Positions 1 to 6,413 are shown, counted from the stretch's first letter. The stretch: DNA of 7,635 bases from Bacteroidia bacterium (GCA_016650355.1 JAENVX010000145.1:1-7635); one strand, 5' to 3'. Numbers and translations: made by a program. The notes: generated by a model not told the origin, from the sequence alone.

Positions 1-831
1 ATAGTTTTTCACCATTGTAGTTCGGGATCACAACAGAAATGCCATGTGCCTTGAAGCTAATTTTAGTTTCATTAAAAACAGGAAGGCTTCTATTCAATGC
101 TAACAACTTCGAGTATTTGAAAAAAGTATACGTTGCATTTGCAAAAGAAATTTGCAGGCCGGCTAAGCCGGAGAGAAAACCGGTTCGAAGAAAATAATTT
201 CGAAAAAAAGTGTAAATCGTTTTGTATATAACCTTAAAGTAGCTACTTCCGACCAAGACCCTCGCACTCTGGGCAAAAAGGGAAGAATATTGATTGGCCT
301 TAATTACTAACTGATCTGCATTCTTATATGCTTTATGTAATAATTCCCCTTTTAAAAGTTTAACATTCGACTTAGGGTATAGAATAACTTTGTCATGTGG
401 ATTTGAGCCTCCCCATTTTCCAAAATTTCTATTCCACAATCGGAGTTTTCTATCAGGGTACCAGTCCGTGTACCTTTCCATTTTCCTTCATAGCTTGATA
501 AACGATTAAAATAATAGCCGTCACAATTTAGATTTTCTTTAACTTTTAAAATCGATTGAGCTAACTCTTCAGAGAGATACTCATCACCATCTAAAGAAAT
601 TACATGATCATACGTGGCGTTTTCCAGGGCATAATTTTTTTGTTCAACGTGACCAATGAAAGGATGCTCTATAAATCTAACATTTCGTTTTACACATTCT
701 TCCTTAGTTTTATCCTTTGAATAAGAGTCAACAATTAATATTTCATCAGCTACCGGAATGAGGGAATCGATACACCTTCCGATGTTCTCCTCCTCGTTAT
801 ATGTAATTATAATCGCACTGATCTTAGTCAT
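1..831 (-). pseudogene. WaaE/KdtX-like family 2 glycosyltransferase, frameshifted, running into a second GT2 domain (partial)
   Basis: Seen: the frame from ATG 831 encodes a GT-A N-terminus with SAIIITYNEEENIGRCIDSL (residues 5-24), ADEILIVDSYSKDKT (28-42) and a metal-binding DGD (81-83). After W118 (478-480) this frame loses family likeness and stops at 352. From there the neighbouring frame carries the expected continuation, DWYPDRKLRLWNRNFGKW then NPHDKVILYP, and stays open to base 1. One extra A in the AAA run (plus strand TTT 475-477) restores GKWKRYTDWYPD with the family's usual spacing. Known: this family transfers sugars to the LPS core or related glycans at the inner face of the cytoplasmic membrane. 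The first domain should end near LALNRSL (about base 80); the same frame then enters ISVVIPNYNGEKL, the start of another GT2 domain. Inference: either a real inactivating indel or a sequencing/assembly error in a bifunctional transferase. If the short frame alone is translated it is a 159-residue truncated protein. Confidence 0.8.
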
Positions 832-849
832 CTAAACACAGTTTTGTAT

Positions 850-882
850 CTAAAATACGCGCGAATTTACCCATAAAACAAA
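850..882 (-). promoter_or_regulatory. Possible Bacteroidota-type promoter for the glycosyltransferase
   Basis: On the minus strand TTTG (882-879) is followed after 21 bases by TATTTTAG (857-850). This is close to the Bacteroidota housekeeping pattern TTTG-N19-21-TAnnTTTG. The second element ends 18 bases before ATG 831, which would give a very short leader. It overlaps the T-tract of the terminator just upstream, so one gene's end and the next gene's promoter are packed together. The match is imperfect and such AT-rich motifs arise by chance. Confidence 0.3.
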
Positions 883-907
883 AGTGCTCCTAGAAAAGGA
901 TCACTTT
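873..907 (-). terminator. Intrinsic terminator downstream of the YfbK relic
   Basis: An 11-bp stem with one C-T mismatch pairs 881-891 with 897-907 around a 5-base loop (892-896). On the minus strand it is followed by CTTTTGTTTTAT, a T-rich tract. It begins 25 bases after the relic's stop codon, where a terminator for that gene would be expected. On the plus strand there is no following T-run, so the minus-strand reading is preferred. Confidence 0.6.
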
Positions 908-931
908 CACCAAAGCAATTATAGTTGACCC

Positions 932-1111
932 CTAACGTTTCGCCACCAGACTTTGCGATTTTGCCATATTTATAAACTCAATGCGATAGCCCTCCTTGTC
1001 AACACCTCGCGCACCTTGTGCTAGCTGGAGAATCTGATCCATTGAATACTCCTTCACAAAATCGGACTCCCTTAACCTCATCCCAAAGCCAGCGACCGCT
1101 GCCGACCATCC
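932..1111 (-). pseudogene. C-terminal relic of a YfbK-type von Willebrand A domain protein
   Basis: Seen: a minus-strand frame opens after TAA (1114-1112) and ends at TAG 932. It reads SAAVAGFGMRLRESDF, then KEYSMDQILQLAQGARG and DKEGYRIEFINMAKS. An internal ATG at 1081 would give a 49-residue peptide. Known: YfbK-type proteins end in a DUF3520 segment with the pattern FAAAVA-FG--LR-S, then LA--A-G-D--GYR-EF--L; E. coli YfbK shows the same. The full protein has several hundred residues with a VWA domain upstream, and none of that is present: likeness stops at about 1108, only some 45 bp from the start of the divergent sigma gene. The natural stop and a terminator (873-907) remain. Inference: the 3' end of a deleted gene. 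Bacteroidota YfbK proteins often carry the same carboxypeptidase-like domain as the neighbouring 1712-3019 protein, so it may have belonged to that locus. Independent translation of the 49-residue peptide is possible but unlikely. Confidence 0.7.
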
Positions 1112-1155
1112 TTATGATTCCATAAAAACCCTCAAAAAAAAATTATATTAACACA

Positions 1156-1719
1156 ATGTTCATCCGCCAGAAACCGTCAATCGTACCTGATTCTGAGCTT
1201 CTACTTCACTATAGAAGTTCTGGCGATGTCCAGATCCTGGGTGAACTCTTCACCCGCTATACTTCGTTGATGTATGGAGTTTGCCTTAAGTATCTGAAAG
1301 ACAGGGATGACTCTAAAGATGCTGTGATGCAAGTATTTGAGAAACTTGTCCAAACTCTTCGCGAGCATGAGATTGAGAACTTTAAAAGCTGGCTTTATGT
1401 CACAACACGAAATCATTGCCTGATGCAATTGCGAGCAAAAAAGGGTAAAATGACTGAAGAATTATCACCTTACCTTATGGAAACAGATCCTTTTTTTCAT
1501 CTGGAAGAGGAAACAGAATTAGAATGGAATCTTAGTAAATTGGAGAAGTGTATGGAGCAATTGGTTGTTGAGCAAAAGCGTTGTGTTCAATTGTTTTATA
1601 TGGAACAAAAATGTTATAAAGACATTACTGGGCTAACCGACTTTAATCTAAATCAGGTGAAAAGTTTTATACAGAATGGTAAACGAAATTTGAAAAGTTG
1701 CATGGAGCGAAATGGCTGA
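1156..1719 (+). CDS. ECF-type RNA polymerase sigma factor
   Basis: This protein should direct RNA polymerase to a small set of promoters in answer to a signal passed by its partner. The 187 residues fit the usual ECF length. Region 2 spans about 26-95: LGELFTRYTSLMYGVCLKYL (28-47), then DSKDAVMQVFEKL and NFKSWLYVTTRNHCLMQLR (75-93), which covers the -10 recognition and melting segment. An acidic linker (about 101-125) leads to region 4 (about 126-182) with a helix-turn-helix in ITGLTDFNLNQVKSFIQNGK (157-176). The stop overlaps the next start by 8 bp (1712-1719), so the two are probably translationally coupled. No extra-cytoplasmic or receiver domain is present. I see no convincing promoter in 1112-1155, only a run of nine A at 1134-1142. 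The target regulon cannot be read from the sequence. Family assignment is secure. Confidence 0.93.
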   Translation: MFIRQKPSIVPDSELLLHYRSSGDVQILGELFTRYTSLMYGVCLKYLKDRDDSKDAVMQVFEKLVQTLREHEIENFKSWLYVTTRNHCLMQLRAKKGKMTEELSPYLMETDPFFHLEEETELEWNLSKLEKCMEQLVVEQKRCVQLFYMEQKCYKDITGLTDFNLNQVKSFIQNGKRNLKSCMERNG

Positions 1720-3019
1720 CTTTAAAGACGATATTGAAAAATATAGAAACGGAGAAATGTCTTCAGCTGAAAGGCATTCACTTGAAAAGAAAGCGTTGAG
1801 CGATCCCTTTCTTGCGGATGCCCTGGAAGGTGTTGAGTCGATTTCACCGGAAGATTTTTCAGTAGATATTTCTGAAATCAACCAAAAACTTCCTTTCCAC
1901 AGAAAAAAAACAATTTGGCTGACCCCATTGCGAATTGCTGCCGGCATCATACTATTGATTGGTGGTTCTTTTTTTATTTACACTCTCAGCAAACCAGAAA
2001 ATCAAGTTGCATTACAAAAAGAGACTACTTCTTCACCAAATACCTCAAATGCGGACTCAACTTCCAAGAAAACTCAACCTGAATTATTAAGTCTGAATAA
2101 AAATGAAGCGATAGCCGAACTGAAAACAGAATCCGGTCCAACCCCCTCAAAGACAGATGGCAGTGGCACTATTAGACCAGCAGCCGACCCCACTACATCG
2201 TCACAAACAATAAATGAGGCACGTGATCAGGGCTTGGAAGCAGAACCAGTTGCTGAGCTTTCAGAAATAGTGGCTGAAGAAGTGGATATACGTAATGAGA
2301 AAATTGCGACTGCACCCGTTCAGATGGATTTGAAAAAAGAAGCCATGAAAGATGATGTTGTAAGTCGATCGCAAGCAAGAAAAAGTAAGCTTGCAGGAGA
2401 TTTTCAAATGCCGAGGATTGTAAGTGGACAAGTCACTTCGGCCGAGGATGGATTGGCATTGCCTGGTGTGAGTGTCATTGTAAAAGGAACTACCACAGGA
2501 ACGGTCACCGATATGCAAGGTGATTATTCTATCCCCCTTGAAGGCAATAATCAAATGCTCGTGTTTTCATTTATTGGATTACAAACCAGTGAAGTCTTCC
2601 CTAACGATGAATCAAAAGTCAACGTAAAGCTTTTAGAAGATGTATCCCAGTTGAGTGAAGTGGTGGTTATGGGTTATGGATTTGTTCGGGATGAAAATGA
2701 AACTCCAATCATTAAACTTGCCGAACCCTTGGGTGGAAAAAAAGCGTATAACAACTATTTGAAAAGCAACCTTCGGTATCCATCACAAGCTTTAGAAAAC
2801 AAGGTAAAAGGCAAAGCCACAATTGGTTTTATTGTTGGCACTGATGGCTCCCTACGTGATTTTAGCGTTGTAAAAAGTCTGGGTTATGGTTGCGATGATG
2901 AAGTTATCAGATTGGTGAAAGAGGGACCAAAATGGTCGCCAAGTACAGAAGGTAATGTAGCTATTGACAGCAAGGTGAGGGTGAAAATAAAATTTGACGT
3001 GCAAAATGGAAGGAAGTAA
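1712..3019 (+). CDS. One-TM anti-sigma-like protein with carboxypeptidase-regulatory-like and TonB C-terminal domains
   Basis: Seen, in order: a cytoplasmic N-terminus (1-66) with YRNGEMSSAERHSLEKKALS and DPFLADALEGVE (11-42), a segment I associate with proteins encoded next to Bacteroidota ECF sigma factors; one membrane helix (about 72-92); a Ser/Thr/Glu-rich linker (93-230); a carboxypeptidase-D regulatory-like beta domain (236-309: VSGQVTS, LPGVSVIVKGTTTGTVTD, GDYSIPL); the motif SQLSEVVVMGYG (312-323), as in SusC-type receptors; and a TonB C-terminal domain (about 339-431: LRYPSQALENKVKGKATIGF, GTDGSLRDFSVVKSLGYGCD, GPKWSP). Known: TonB C-termini cross the periplasm and contact outer-membrane receptors. 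Inference: the N-terminus holds the sigma factor at the membrane while the periplasmic part senses or energises an envelope partner. It overlaps the sigma gene. The anti-sigma role rests on position and topology, not on a recognised anti-sigma domain. There is no ExbB/ExbD gene nearby. Confidence 0.85.
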   Translation: MADFKDDIEKYRNGEMSSAERHSLEKKALSDPFLADALEGVESISPEDFSVDISEINQKLPFHRKKTIWLTPLRIAAGIILLIGGSFFIYTLSKPENQVALQKETTSSPNTSNADSTSKKTQPELLSLNKNEAIAELKTESGPTPSKTDGSGTIRPAADPTTSSQTINEARDQGLEAEPVAELSEIVAEEVDIRNEKIATAPVQMDLKKEAMKDDVVSRSQARKSKLAGDFQMPRIVSGQVTSAEDGLALPGVSVIVKGTTTGTVTDMQGDYSIPLEGNNQMLVFSFIGLQTSEVFPNDESKVNVKLLEDVSQLSEVVVMGYGFVRDENETPIIKLAEPLGGKKAYNNYLKSNLRYPSQALENKVKGKATIGFIVGTDGSLRDFSVVKSLGYGCDDEVIRLVKEGPKWSPSTEGNVAIDSKVRVKIKFDVQNGRK

Positions 3020-3059
3020 GCGTTTGGATGTTTAATTCAGTTACCTGATCTTAGAATGC

Positions 3060-4592
3060 ATGACCAAAAAAGCCACCGCCAAAACTATCCCCCGCGAAAT
3101 TCTTGATCTGGTTAGAAAGGAATTTAATGCTTCCGAATTCAGTACCATGTCGCGCGGGACTGGCAAGTGGAGTTTTATTCCGTACCTCCAAAAATGTTTA
3201 TATAAATTTTTGGAGGACCACACAGAAGAATTGCCAACGCTGATCGTACAATATCCAAAAGGACCCACTGAAGATTTATTGAGAAGAGCTTTCAATTTAA
3301 AAAGCCCACCAGGAGCCACTAAGTCACTCAGGGATTTGTTGTGCCTATTTGCAACGCAATCCAAACTGGATTGGAATACGGTCATCTCAACACATTACAG
3401 TGACAAGTATTCATCCCTCCTTGATCAGGAAAAACAAGAATTAATTCCAGAACAAAGTCCCTCTCCATCCATTGACAACTTTGCTAATAAAATCGCTGAA
3501 CTTCTCCTTGAAAAACTTTCATCCAAAGAAATTGAAATTGTGAAGAAGCAAATGCTGGATGAGAAAGTAGATCGGGTAAATCACGATGAGCTTATTGATA
3601 ATATTTTGGTGCCTTCACAAAATGATCCTAACAATCCTGAATTTCCCCCCAAGCCATTTTTCACACCAAAGTTTCCAGCGTCTTCAACCTATCAAATTCA
3701 ACTACCTGGTTTCAAAAATGTTTGGCTGAAGGATGAAAGCACCAATCCTGGTGGTACACATAAAGCGAGAATGGCATGGGAGGTTGTTATTAAGGCCGTT
3801 CGCTATCAAATTAAGGAGATTTCACTCATTTCATCCGGAAGTGCAGCAACAGCAATTCAACACTTTTTTAACTTGTATGGTGTCAACACAACATTGAAAG
3901 TGCTGGTTGACCACCGTATGAAACCGGAGATTAAGAAACATCTGATTGACCTTGGCTGTAAATTATATGAGACTGATCTTTCGGAGAAACCGCTGACAGG
4001 AAAAGAAATAAAAGAACTTACAGACAATACAACAGGGATTGATATTACTTATCGCGAAGTATTGGATCGCTACAACGACAATTACTATGATTGGCTTTCT
4101 TACGAAATTATTAATGAAAATCCAGAGTATTGTTTTATTCCATTTGGAACCGGTGATTTGTTTATAAACATCCTGATTATAGCCGAACGTGAATTCAACA
4201 ACAGAATTTTCAAACACGATCCTCGATTCACTGGAGATATAGATATTGTCAGCAAATGCAATTTTATTGGCGCCACGACACACAGTGAAAGCACTCGGCT
4301 CGATAAGTTATTCTCCTACCATTTGCCTTCCCTAAAAGACTATAACGATTACCTTGAATCGCTAATTGCTAACAACAGGATTGGTCAGGCTTCTGGAATT
4401 TTGGAGTTGGAAGAAGAATACATCGAAGAAGCACTTGACATAGCTAAACACCAAAATATAAAATGCGAGCCTAGTGGTATTGCGGGTTTGGCATTACTAC
4501 TTCAGAACAAAAATGATATACCGCACCATGCTAAAATTCTAATCGTGAACACAGGCTGTACTGACTACTCTTTGTCAAGCAAACACAAGTAA
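3060..4592 (+). CDS. Fold-type II PLP-dependent enzyme (threonine synthase/cysteine synthase-like) with an unrecognised N-terminal region
   Basis: Seen: residues about 190-505 carry the marks of a fold-type II (tryptophan synthase beta) PLP enzyme. WLKDESTNPGGTHKARMAWE (222-241) contains the probable Schiff-base lysine K235; SSGSAATA (258-265) matches the substrate/cofactor Ser-Gly-Asn loop with Ser replacing Asn; PFGTGDLF (361-368) is a phosphate-binding glycine loop; EPSGIAGLALL (470-480) and NTGCTD (497-502) match the C-terminal segment contacting the pyridine ring. Known: relatives catalyse beta- or gamma-elimination/replacement on amino acids. The exact substrate cannot be named. Odd: at 510 residues it is far longer than a cysteine synthase, because residues 1-190 form a mostly helical, charged region I do not recognise, with W37, KGPTEDLLRRAF (67-78) and SLRDLLCLFATQ (89-100). 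The start at 3060 is the first in-frame ATG, 40 bp after the preceding gene, so co-transcription is possible. No signal peptide is visible; probably cytoplasmic. Confidence 0.8.
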   Translation: MTKKATAKTIPREILDLVRKEFNASEFSTMSRGTGKWSFIPYLQKCLYKFLEDHTEELPTLIVQYPKGPTEDLLRRAFNLKSPPGATKSLRDLLCLFATQSKLDWNTVISTHYSDKYSSLLDQEKQELIPEQSPSPSIDNFANKIAELLLEKLSSKEIEIVKKQMLDEKVDRVNHDELIDNILVPSQNDPNNPEFPPKPFFTPKFPASSTYQIQLPGFKNVWLKDESTNPGGTHKARMAWEVVIKAVRYQIKEISLISSGSAATAIQHFFNLYGVNTTLKVLVDHRMKPEIKKHLIDLGCKLYETDLSEKPLTGKEIKELTDNTTGIDITYREVLDRYNDNYYDWLSYEIINENPEYCFIPFGTGDLFINILIIAEREFNNRIFKHDPRFTGDIDIVSKCNFIGATTHSESTRLDKLFSYHLPSLKDYNDYLESLIANNRIGQASGILELEEEYIEEALDIAKHQNIKCEPSGIAGLALLLQNKNDIPHHAKILIVNTGCTDYSLSSKHK

Positions 4593-4628
4593 TTATGCCG
4601 TTAGGTAATGTGGCATAATTACCTTTTA
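4591..4628 (+). terminator. Two competing hairpins at the end of the PLP gene; probable terminator
   Basis: A perfect 9-bp inverted repeat, AATTATGCC (4591-4599) with GGCATAATT (4612-4620), includes the last two bases of the stop codon TAA. A second perfect 7-bp stem, AGGTAAT (4603-4609) with ATTACCT (4618-4624), shares bases 4618-4620 with the first, so both cannot form fully at once. The second is followed by TTTAAT. The short T-run makes termination moderate rather than certain. Confidence 0.5.
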
Positions 4629-4696
4629 ATCCTTAGTCATCAATCGTACATCGTTACTGTGATGGATCATCGATGAGATCTTACGTGGAGGACTAT

Positions 4697-4811
4697 CTTC
4701 GGCCAGGGATAGAAGTGGAAAGCCCGAAGCGTGCTGGGTTTGTGAGCAGCCGGACTTGGAACGCCTGCCTGACGGTAGGCAGGGATAGCCCAATGGCGCC
4801 TCGCCAGGCCG
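4697..4811 (+). ncRNA. Structured Bacteroidota-type intergenic repeat element (candidate RNA)
   Basis: Seen: a GC-rich block unlike its AT-rich surroundings. An outer stem CGGCC (4700-4704) with GGCCG (4807-4811) closes several inner hairpins: GCTG/CAGC (4733-4736, 4747-4750), CCTGCCT/AGGCAGG (4764-4770, 4777-4783) and TGGCG/CGCCA (4794-4798, 4802-4806). An alternative stem CTTCGG/CCGAAG (4697-4702, 4724-4729) competes with the outer one. The 9-base word CAGGGATAG occurs at 4704-4712 and 4780-4788. From memory, GGGATAGAAG-GGAAAGCCCG followed by GGACTTG-A-CGGATAGCCC recurs between genes in many Bacteroidota. I cannot name an Rfam family with confidence. Orientation follows the remembered consensus. 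It lies between a probable terminator and the transporter start, so it could be an independent RNA, a 3' element or a leader part. A run of nine A follows (4813-4821). Confidence 0.45.
4764..4783. repeat. Palindromic repeat unit inside the structured element
   Basis: CCTGCCT (4764-4770) and AGGCAGG (4777-4783) form a perfect 7-bp inverted repeat around GACGGT. Palindromes of this CCTGCCT...AGGCAGG kind are, from memory, dispersed repeats in Bacteroidota and other AT-rich genomes. Removing about 20 bases here joins GGAACG to GATAGCCC, which restores the usual form of the surrounding element as I remember it, so this looks like an insertion. Confidence 0.5.
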
Positions 4812-4821
4812 CAAAAAAAAA

Positions 4822-4835
4822 TTAACTGTTGTTAA
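4822..4835. promoter_or_regulatory. Small inverted repeat in the transporter leader, possible operator
   Basis: TTAAC (4822-4826) and GTTAA (4831-4835) form a perfect 5-bp inverted repeat with a 4-base gap, 80 bp ahead of the transporter ATG. Its size and symmetry would suit a dimeric regulator. Short AT-rich palindromes occur by chance. I find no clean TTTG/TAnnTTTG promoter beside it; TACTTTTA at about 4878-4885 is the nearest -7-like match. Confidence 0.2.
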
Positions 4836-4915
4836 CCATCTATCAAAAATAAAGCTTCCATAATTCATTATTCTTTCTACTTTTAAGGCGATAACATTCA
4901 TCCTAAATATTTCTC

Positions 4916-6370
4916 ATGAGTCTTTTTATCAAGAAACCTTTAGAGCAGTTAATGACCCAATCTTCCGATTCCAGCAAGGGATTGAAAAGAACCCTTGGAG
5001 CTGGAAATTTAATAGCACTGGGAATTGGTGCCATCATTGGAGCTGGCTTGTTTGTACGCACTGCGGCAGCTGCGAGTGAAGCAGCCGGACCTGCCGTGGT
5101 TGTGTCATTTATTGTGGCAGCAGTAGGTTGTGCTTTTGCAGGGTTGTGTTATGCCGAGTTCGCCTCGATGATACCAATAGCTGGCAGTGCGTATGCTTAC
5201 GCCTATGTGACCATGGGAGAGTTTATGGCATGGATCATTGGCTGGGCGCTCGTATTGGAATATGCTTTGGCATCCGCAACTGTTTCTATAGCCTGGAGTG
5301 AGTATCTAAATAACTTGCTGGGTGGGGTAATTCCATATGAGTGGTGCCACTCACCATTTGAAGCTGGACTAAATGGTGCCACTGGTATTGTAAACCTTCC
5401 CGCTCTATTCATCCTGGTTATCCTCACATTAGTTTTGATAAGAGGAACGCAAGAGTCAGCAAGATTGAATGCTGTAATTGTTTTTGTAAAAGTAGCAATC
5501 GTGCTTGTGTTCATTGTGATTGGATGGGGTTTCATCAATGAAGCCAACTATACCCCATTCACAATTCCGCAGTCACTTCCAGATCATGACTCATGGAATA
5601 GGCATGGATGGGGTGGTGTGTTAGGTGGAGCCGGTATCGTCTTCTTCGCCTTCATTGGTTTTGATGCCGTATCCACTGCAGCACAGGAAGCAAAAAATCC
5701 GAAGCGAGACATGCCAATAGGAATATTAGGATCCCTTGTTATCTGTACGATTCTCTATGTCTTGTTTTCATATGTATTAACAGGTGTTGCCAACTACGAA
5801 GATTTCAAGACTGCAGGCAAAGAAGCCTCTGTTGCGTTTGCTATCAATACTTATATGCCAGGATACGAATGGCTCGGGACACTCGTTACCATTGCCATCT
5901 TAGCAGGATTTTCTTCTGTGATTTTAGTTATGCTGATGGGGCAATCACGGGTGTTTTACTCTATGTCCAAAGACGGCCTGGTTCCGAAAGTATTTTCTGA
6001 ACTTCATCCAAAATTCCGTACACCTTTTAAATCAAATGCCCTTCTCTTAATATTTGTTGGATTATTTGCAGGGTTTGTTCCAGGAAGCATCGCTGGTGAC
6101 TTAACAAGCTTTGGTACGTTGTTCGCATTTGTACTGGTATGTGCAGGTATTTGGGTCTTGCGTGTCAAGAATCCAACTGCCGTGCGGCCATTTAAAACCC
6201 CGTTAGTGCCACTGGTACCAATTTTAGGAATGGTGGTTTGTTCTAGTATGATTTTCTCGTTAGGAAAGGATACCCTCGTCTCCGCAATTTTATGGATGGT
6301 TGCTGGTTTGTTTATCTACTTTCTCTACAGTAAGAAGAATAGTATTCTTCGCAAGGAGATTCAGCAGTAA
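4916..6370 (+). CDS. APC-superfamily amino acid permease (cationic amino acid transporter/YfnA-like)
   Basis: A 484-residue integral inner-membrane transporter that should import amino acids by proton or cation coupling or exchange. Seen: a short cytoplasmic N-terminus, then LKRTLGAGNLIALGIGAIIG and AGLFVRTAAAA, the conserved first helix whose unwound GIGAIIGAG forms the substrate site. About twelve hydrophobic helices follow, including FIVAAVGCAFAGLCYAEFAS, WIIGWALVLEYALASATVSI and ILAGFSSVILVMLMGQSRVF. FFAFIGFDAVSTAAQEAKNP and the QSRVFYSMSKDGLVPKVFSE loop are hallmarks of the CAT branch. The length agrees with bacterial CAT-type carriers. The start at 4916 places the first helix about 30 residues in; the later M13 is less likely. 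A 323-bp gap with a probable terminator separates it from the PLP gene, so it probably has its own promoter. Substrate (basic, branched or other amino acids) cannot be fixed from sequence. Confidence 0.92.
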   Translation: MSLFIKKPLEQLMTQSSDSSKGLKRTLGAGNLIALGIGAIIGAGLFVRTAAAASEAAGPAVVVSFIVAAVGCAFAGLCYAEFASMIPIAGSAYAYAYVTMGEFMAWIIGWALVLEYALASATVSIAWSEYLNNLLGGVIPYEWCHSPFEAGLNGATGIVNLPALFILVILTLVLIRGTQESARLNAVIVFVKVAIVLVFIVIGWGFINEANYTPFTIPQSLPDHDSWNRHGWGGVLGGAGIVFFAFIGFDAVSTAAQEAKNPKRDMPIGILGSLVICTILYVLFSYVLTGVANYEDFKTAGKEASVAFAINTYMPGYEWLGTLVTIAILAGFSSVILVMLMGQSRVFYSMSKDGLVPKVFSELHPKFRTPFKSNALLLIFVGLFAGFVPGSIAGDLTSFGTLFAFVLVCAGIWVLRVKNPTAVRPFKTPLVPLVPILGMVVCSSMIFSLGKDTLVSAILWMVAGLFIYFLYSKKNSILRKEIQQ

Positions 6371-6375
6371 ATGGC

Positions 6376-6413
6376 AATCAGTCGATCAGTAAGCAGTCAC
6401 ACTGATTATTATT
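6376..6413. terminator. Weak hairpin between convergent genes
   Basis: ATCAGT (6385-6390) pairs with ACTGAT (6401-6406) around ten bases; AATCAGT (6376-6382) can pair with ACTGATT (6401-6407) instead. The site fills the 43-bp gap between the convergent transporter and lipoprotein genes. The following TATTATTT is only partly T-rich, so a terminator is plausible by position but weak by sequence. Confidence 0.25.

Noticed and set aside
1201..1428. Minus-strand frame inside the sigma gene
   Set aside because: It is antisense to well-conserved sigma region 2; no family features.
2193..2554. Two minus-strand frames inside the TonB-domain gene
   Set aside because: Shadows of the linker and carboxypeptidase-like domain; low complexity and no recognisable domain.
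1712..3019. SusC-type outer-membrane receptor, suggested by the SEVVVMGYG motif
   Set aside because: There is no signal peptide, plug or beta-barrel; the chain has one internal TM helix and ends in a TonB C-terminal domain.
3963..4294. Overlapping minus-strand frames inside the PLP gene
   Set aside because: Antisense to the catalytic core, which carries clear PLP motifs on the plus strand.
3060..4592. Anti-phage or other conflict-system effector
   Set aside because: The unknown N-terminal region invites the idea, but no nuclease, NTPase, toxin partner or other defence gene is nearby; kept only as an unproven possibility.
4794..4821. Hairpin TGGCG/CGCCA plus A-run as a terminator
   Set aside because: The homopolymer is A on the plus strand, and on the minus strand the T-run comes before the hairpin rather than after it.
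4626..4901. 91-codon minus-strand frame covering the gap before the transporter
   Set aside because: It runs through the structured repeat and its poly-A tract, has no domain-like sequence, and its start would lie in the transporter leader. The RNA/repeat reading explains the region better.
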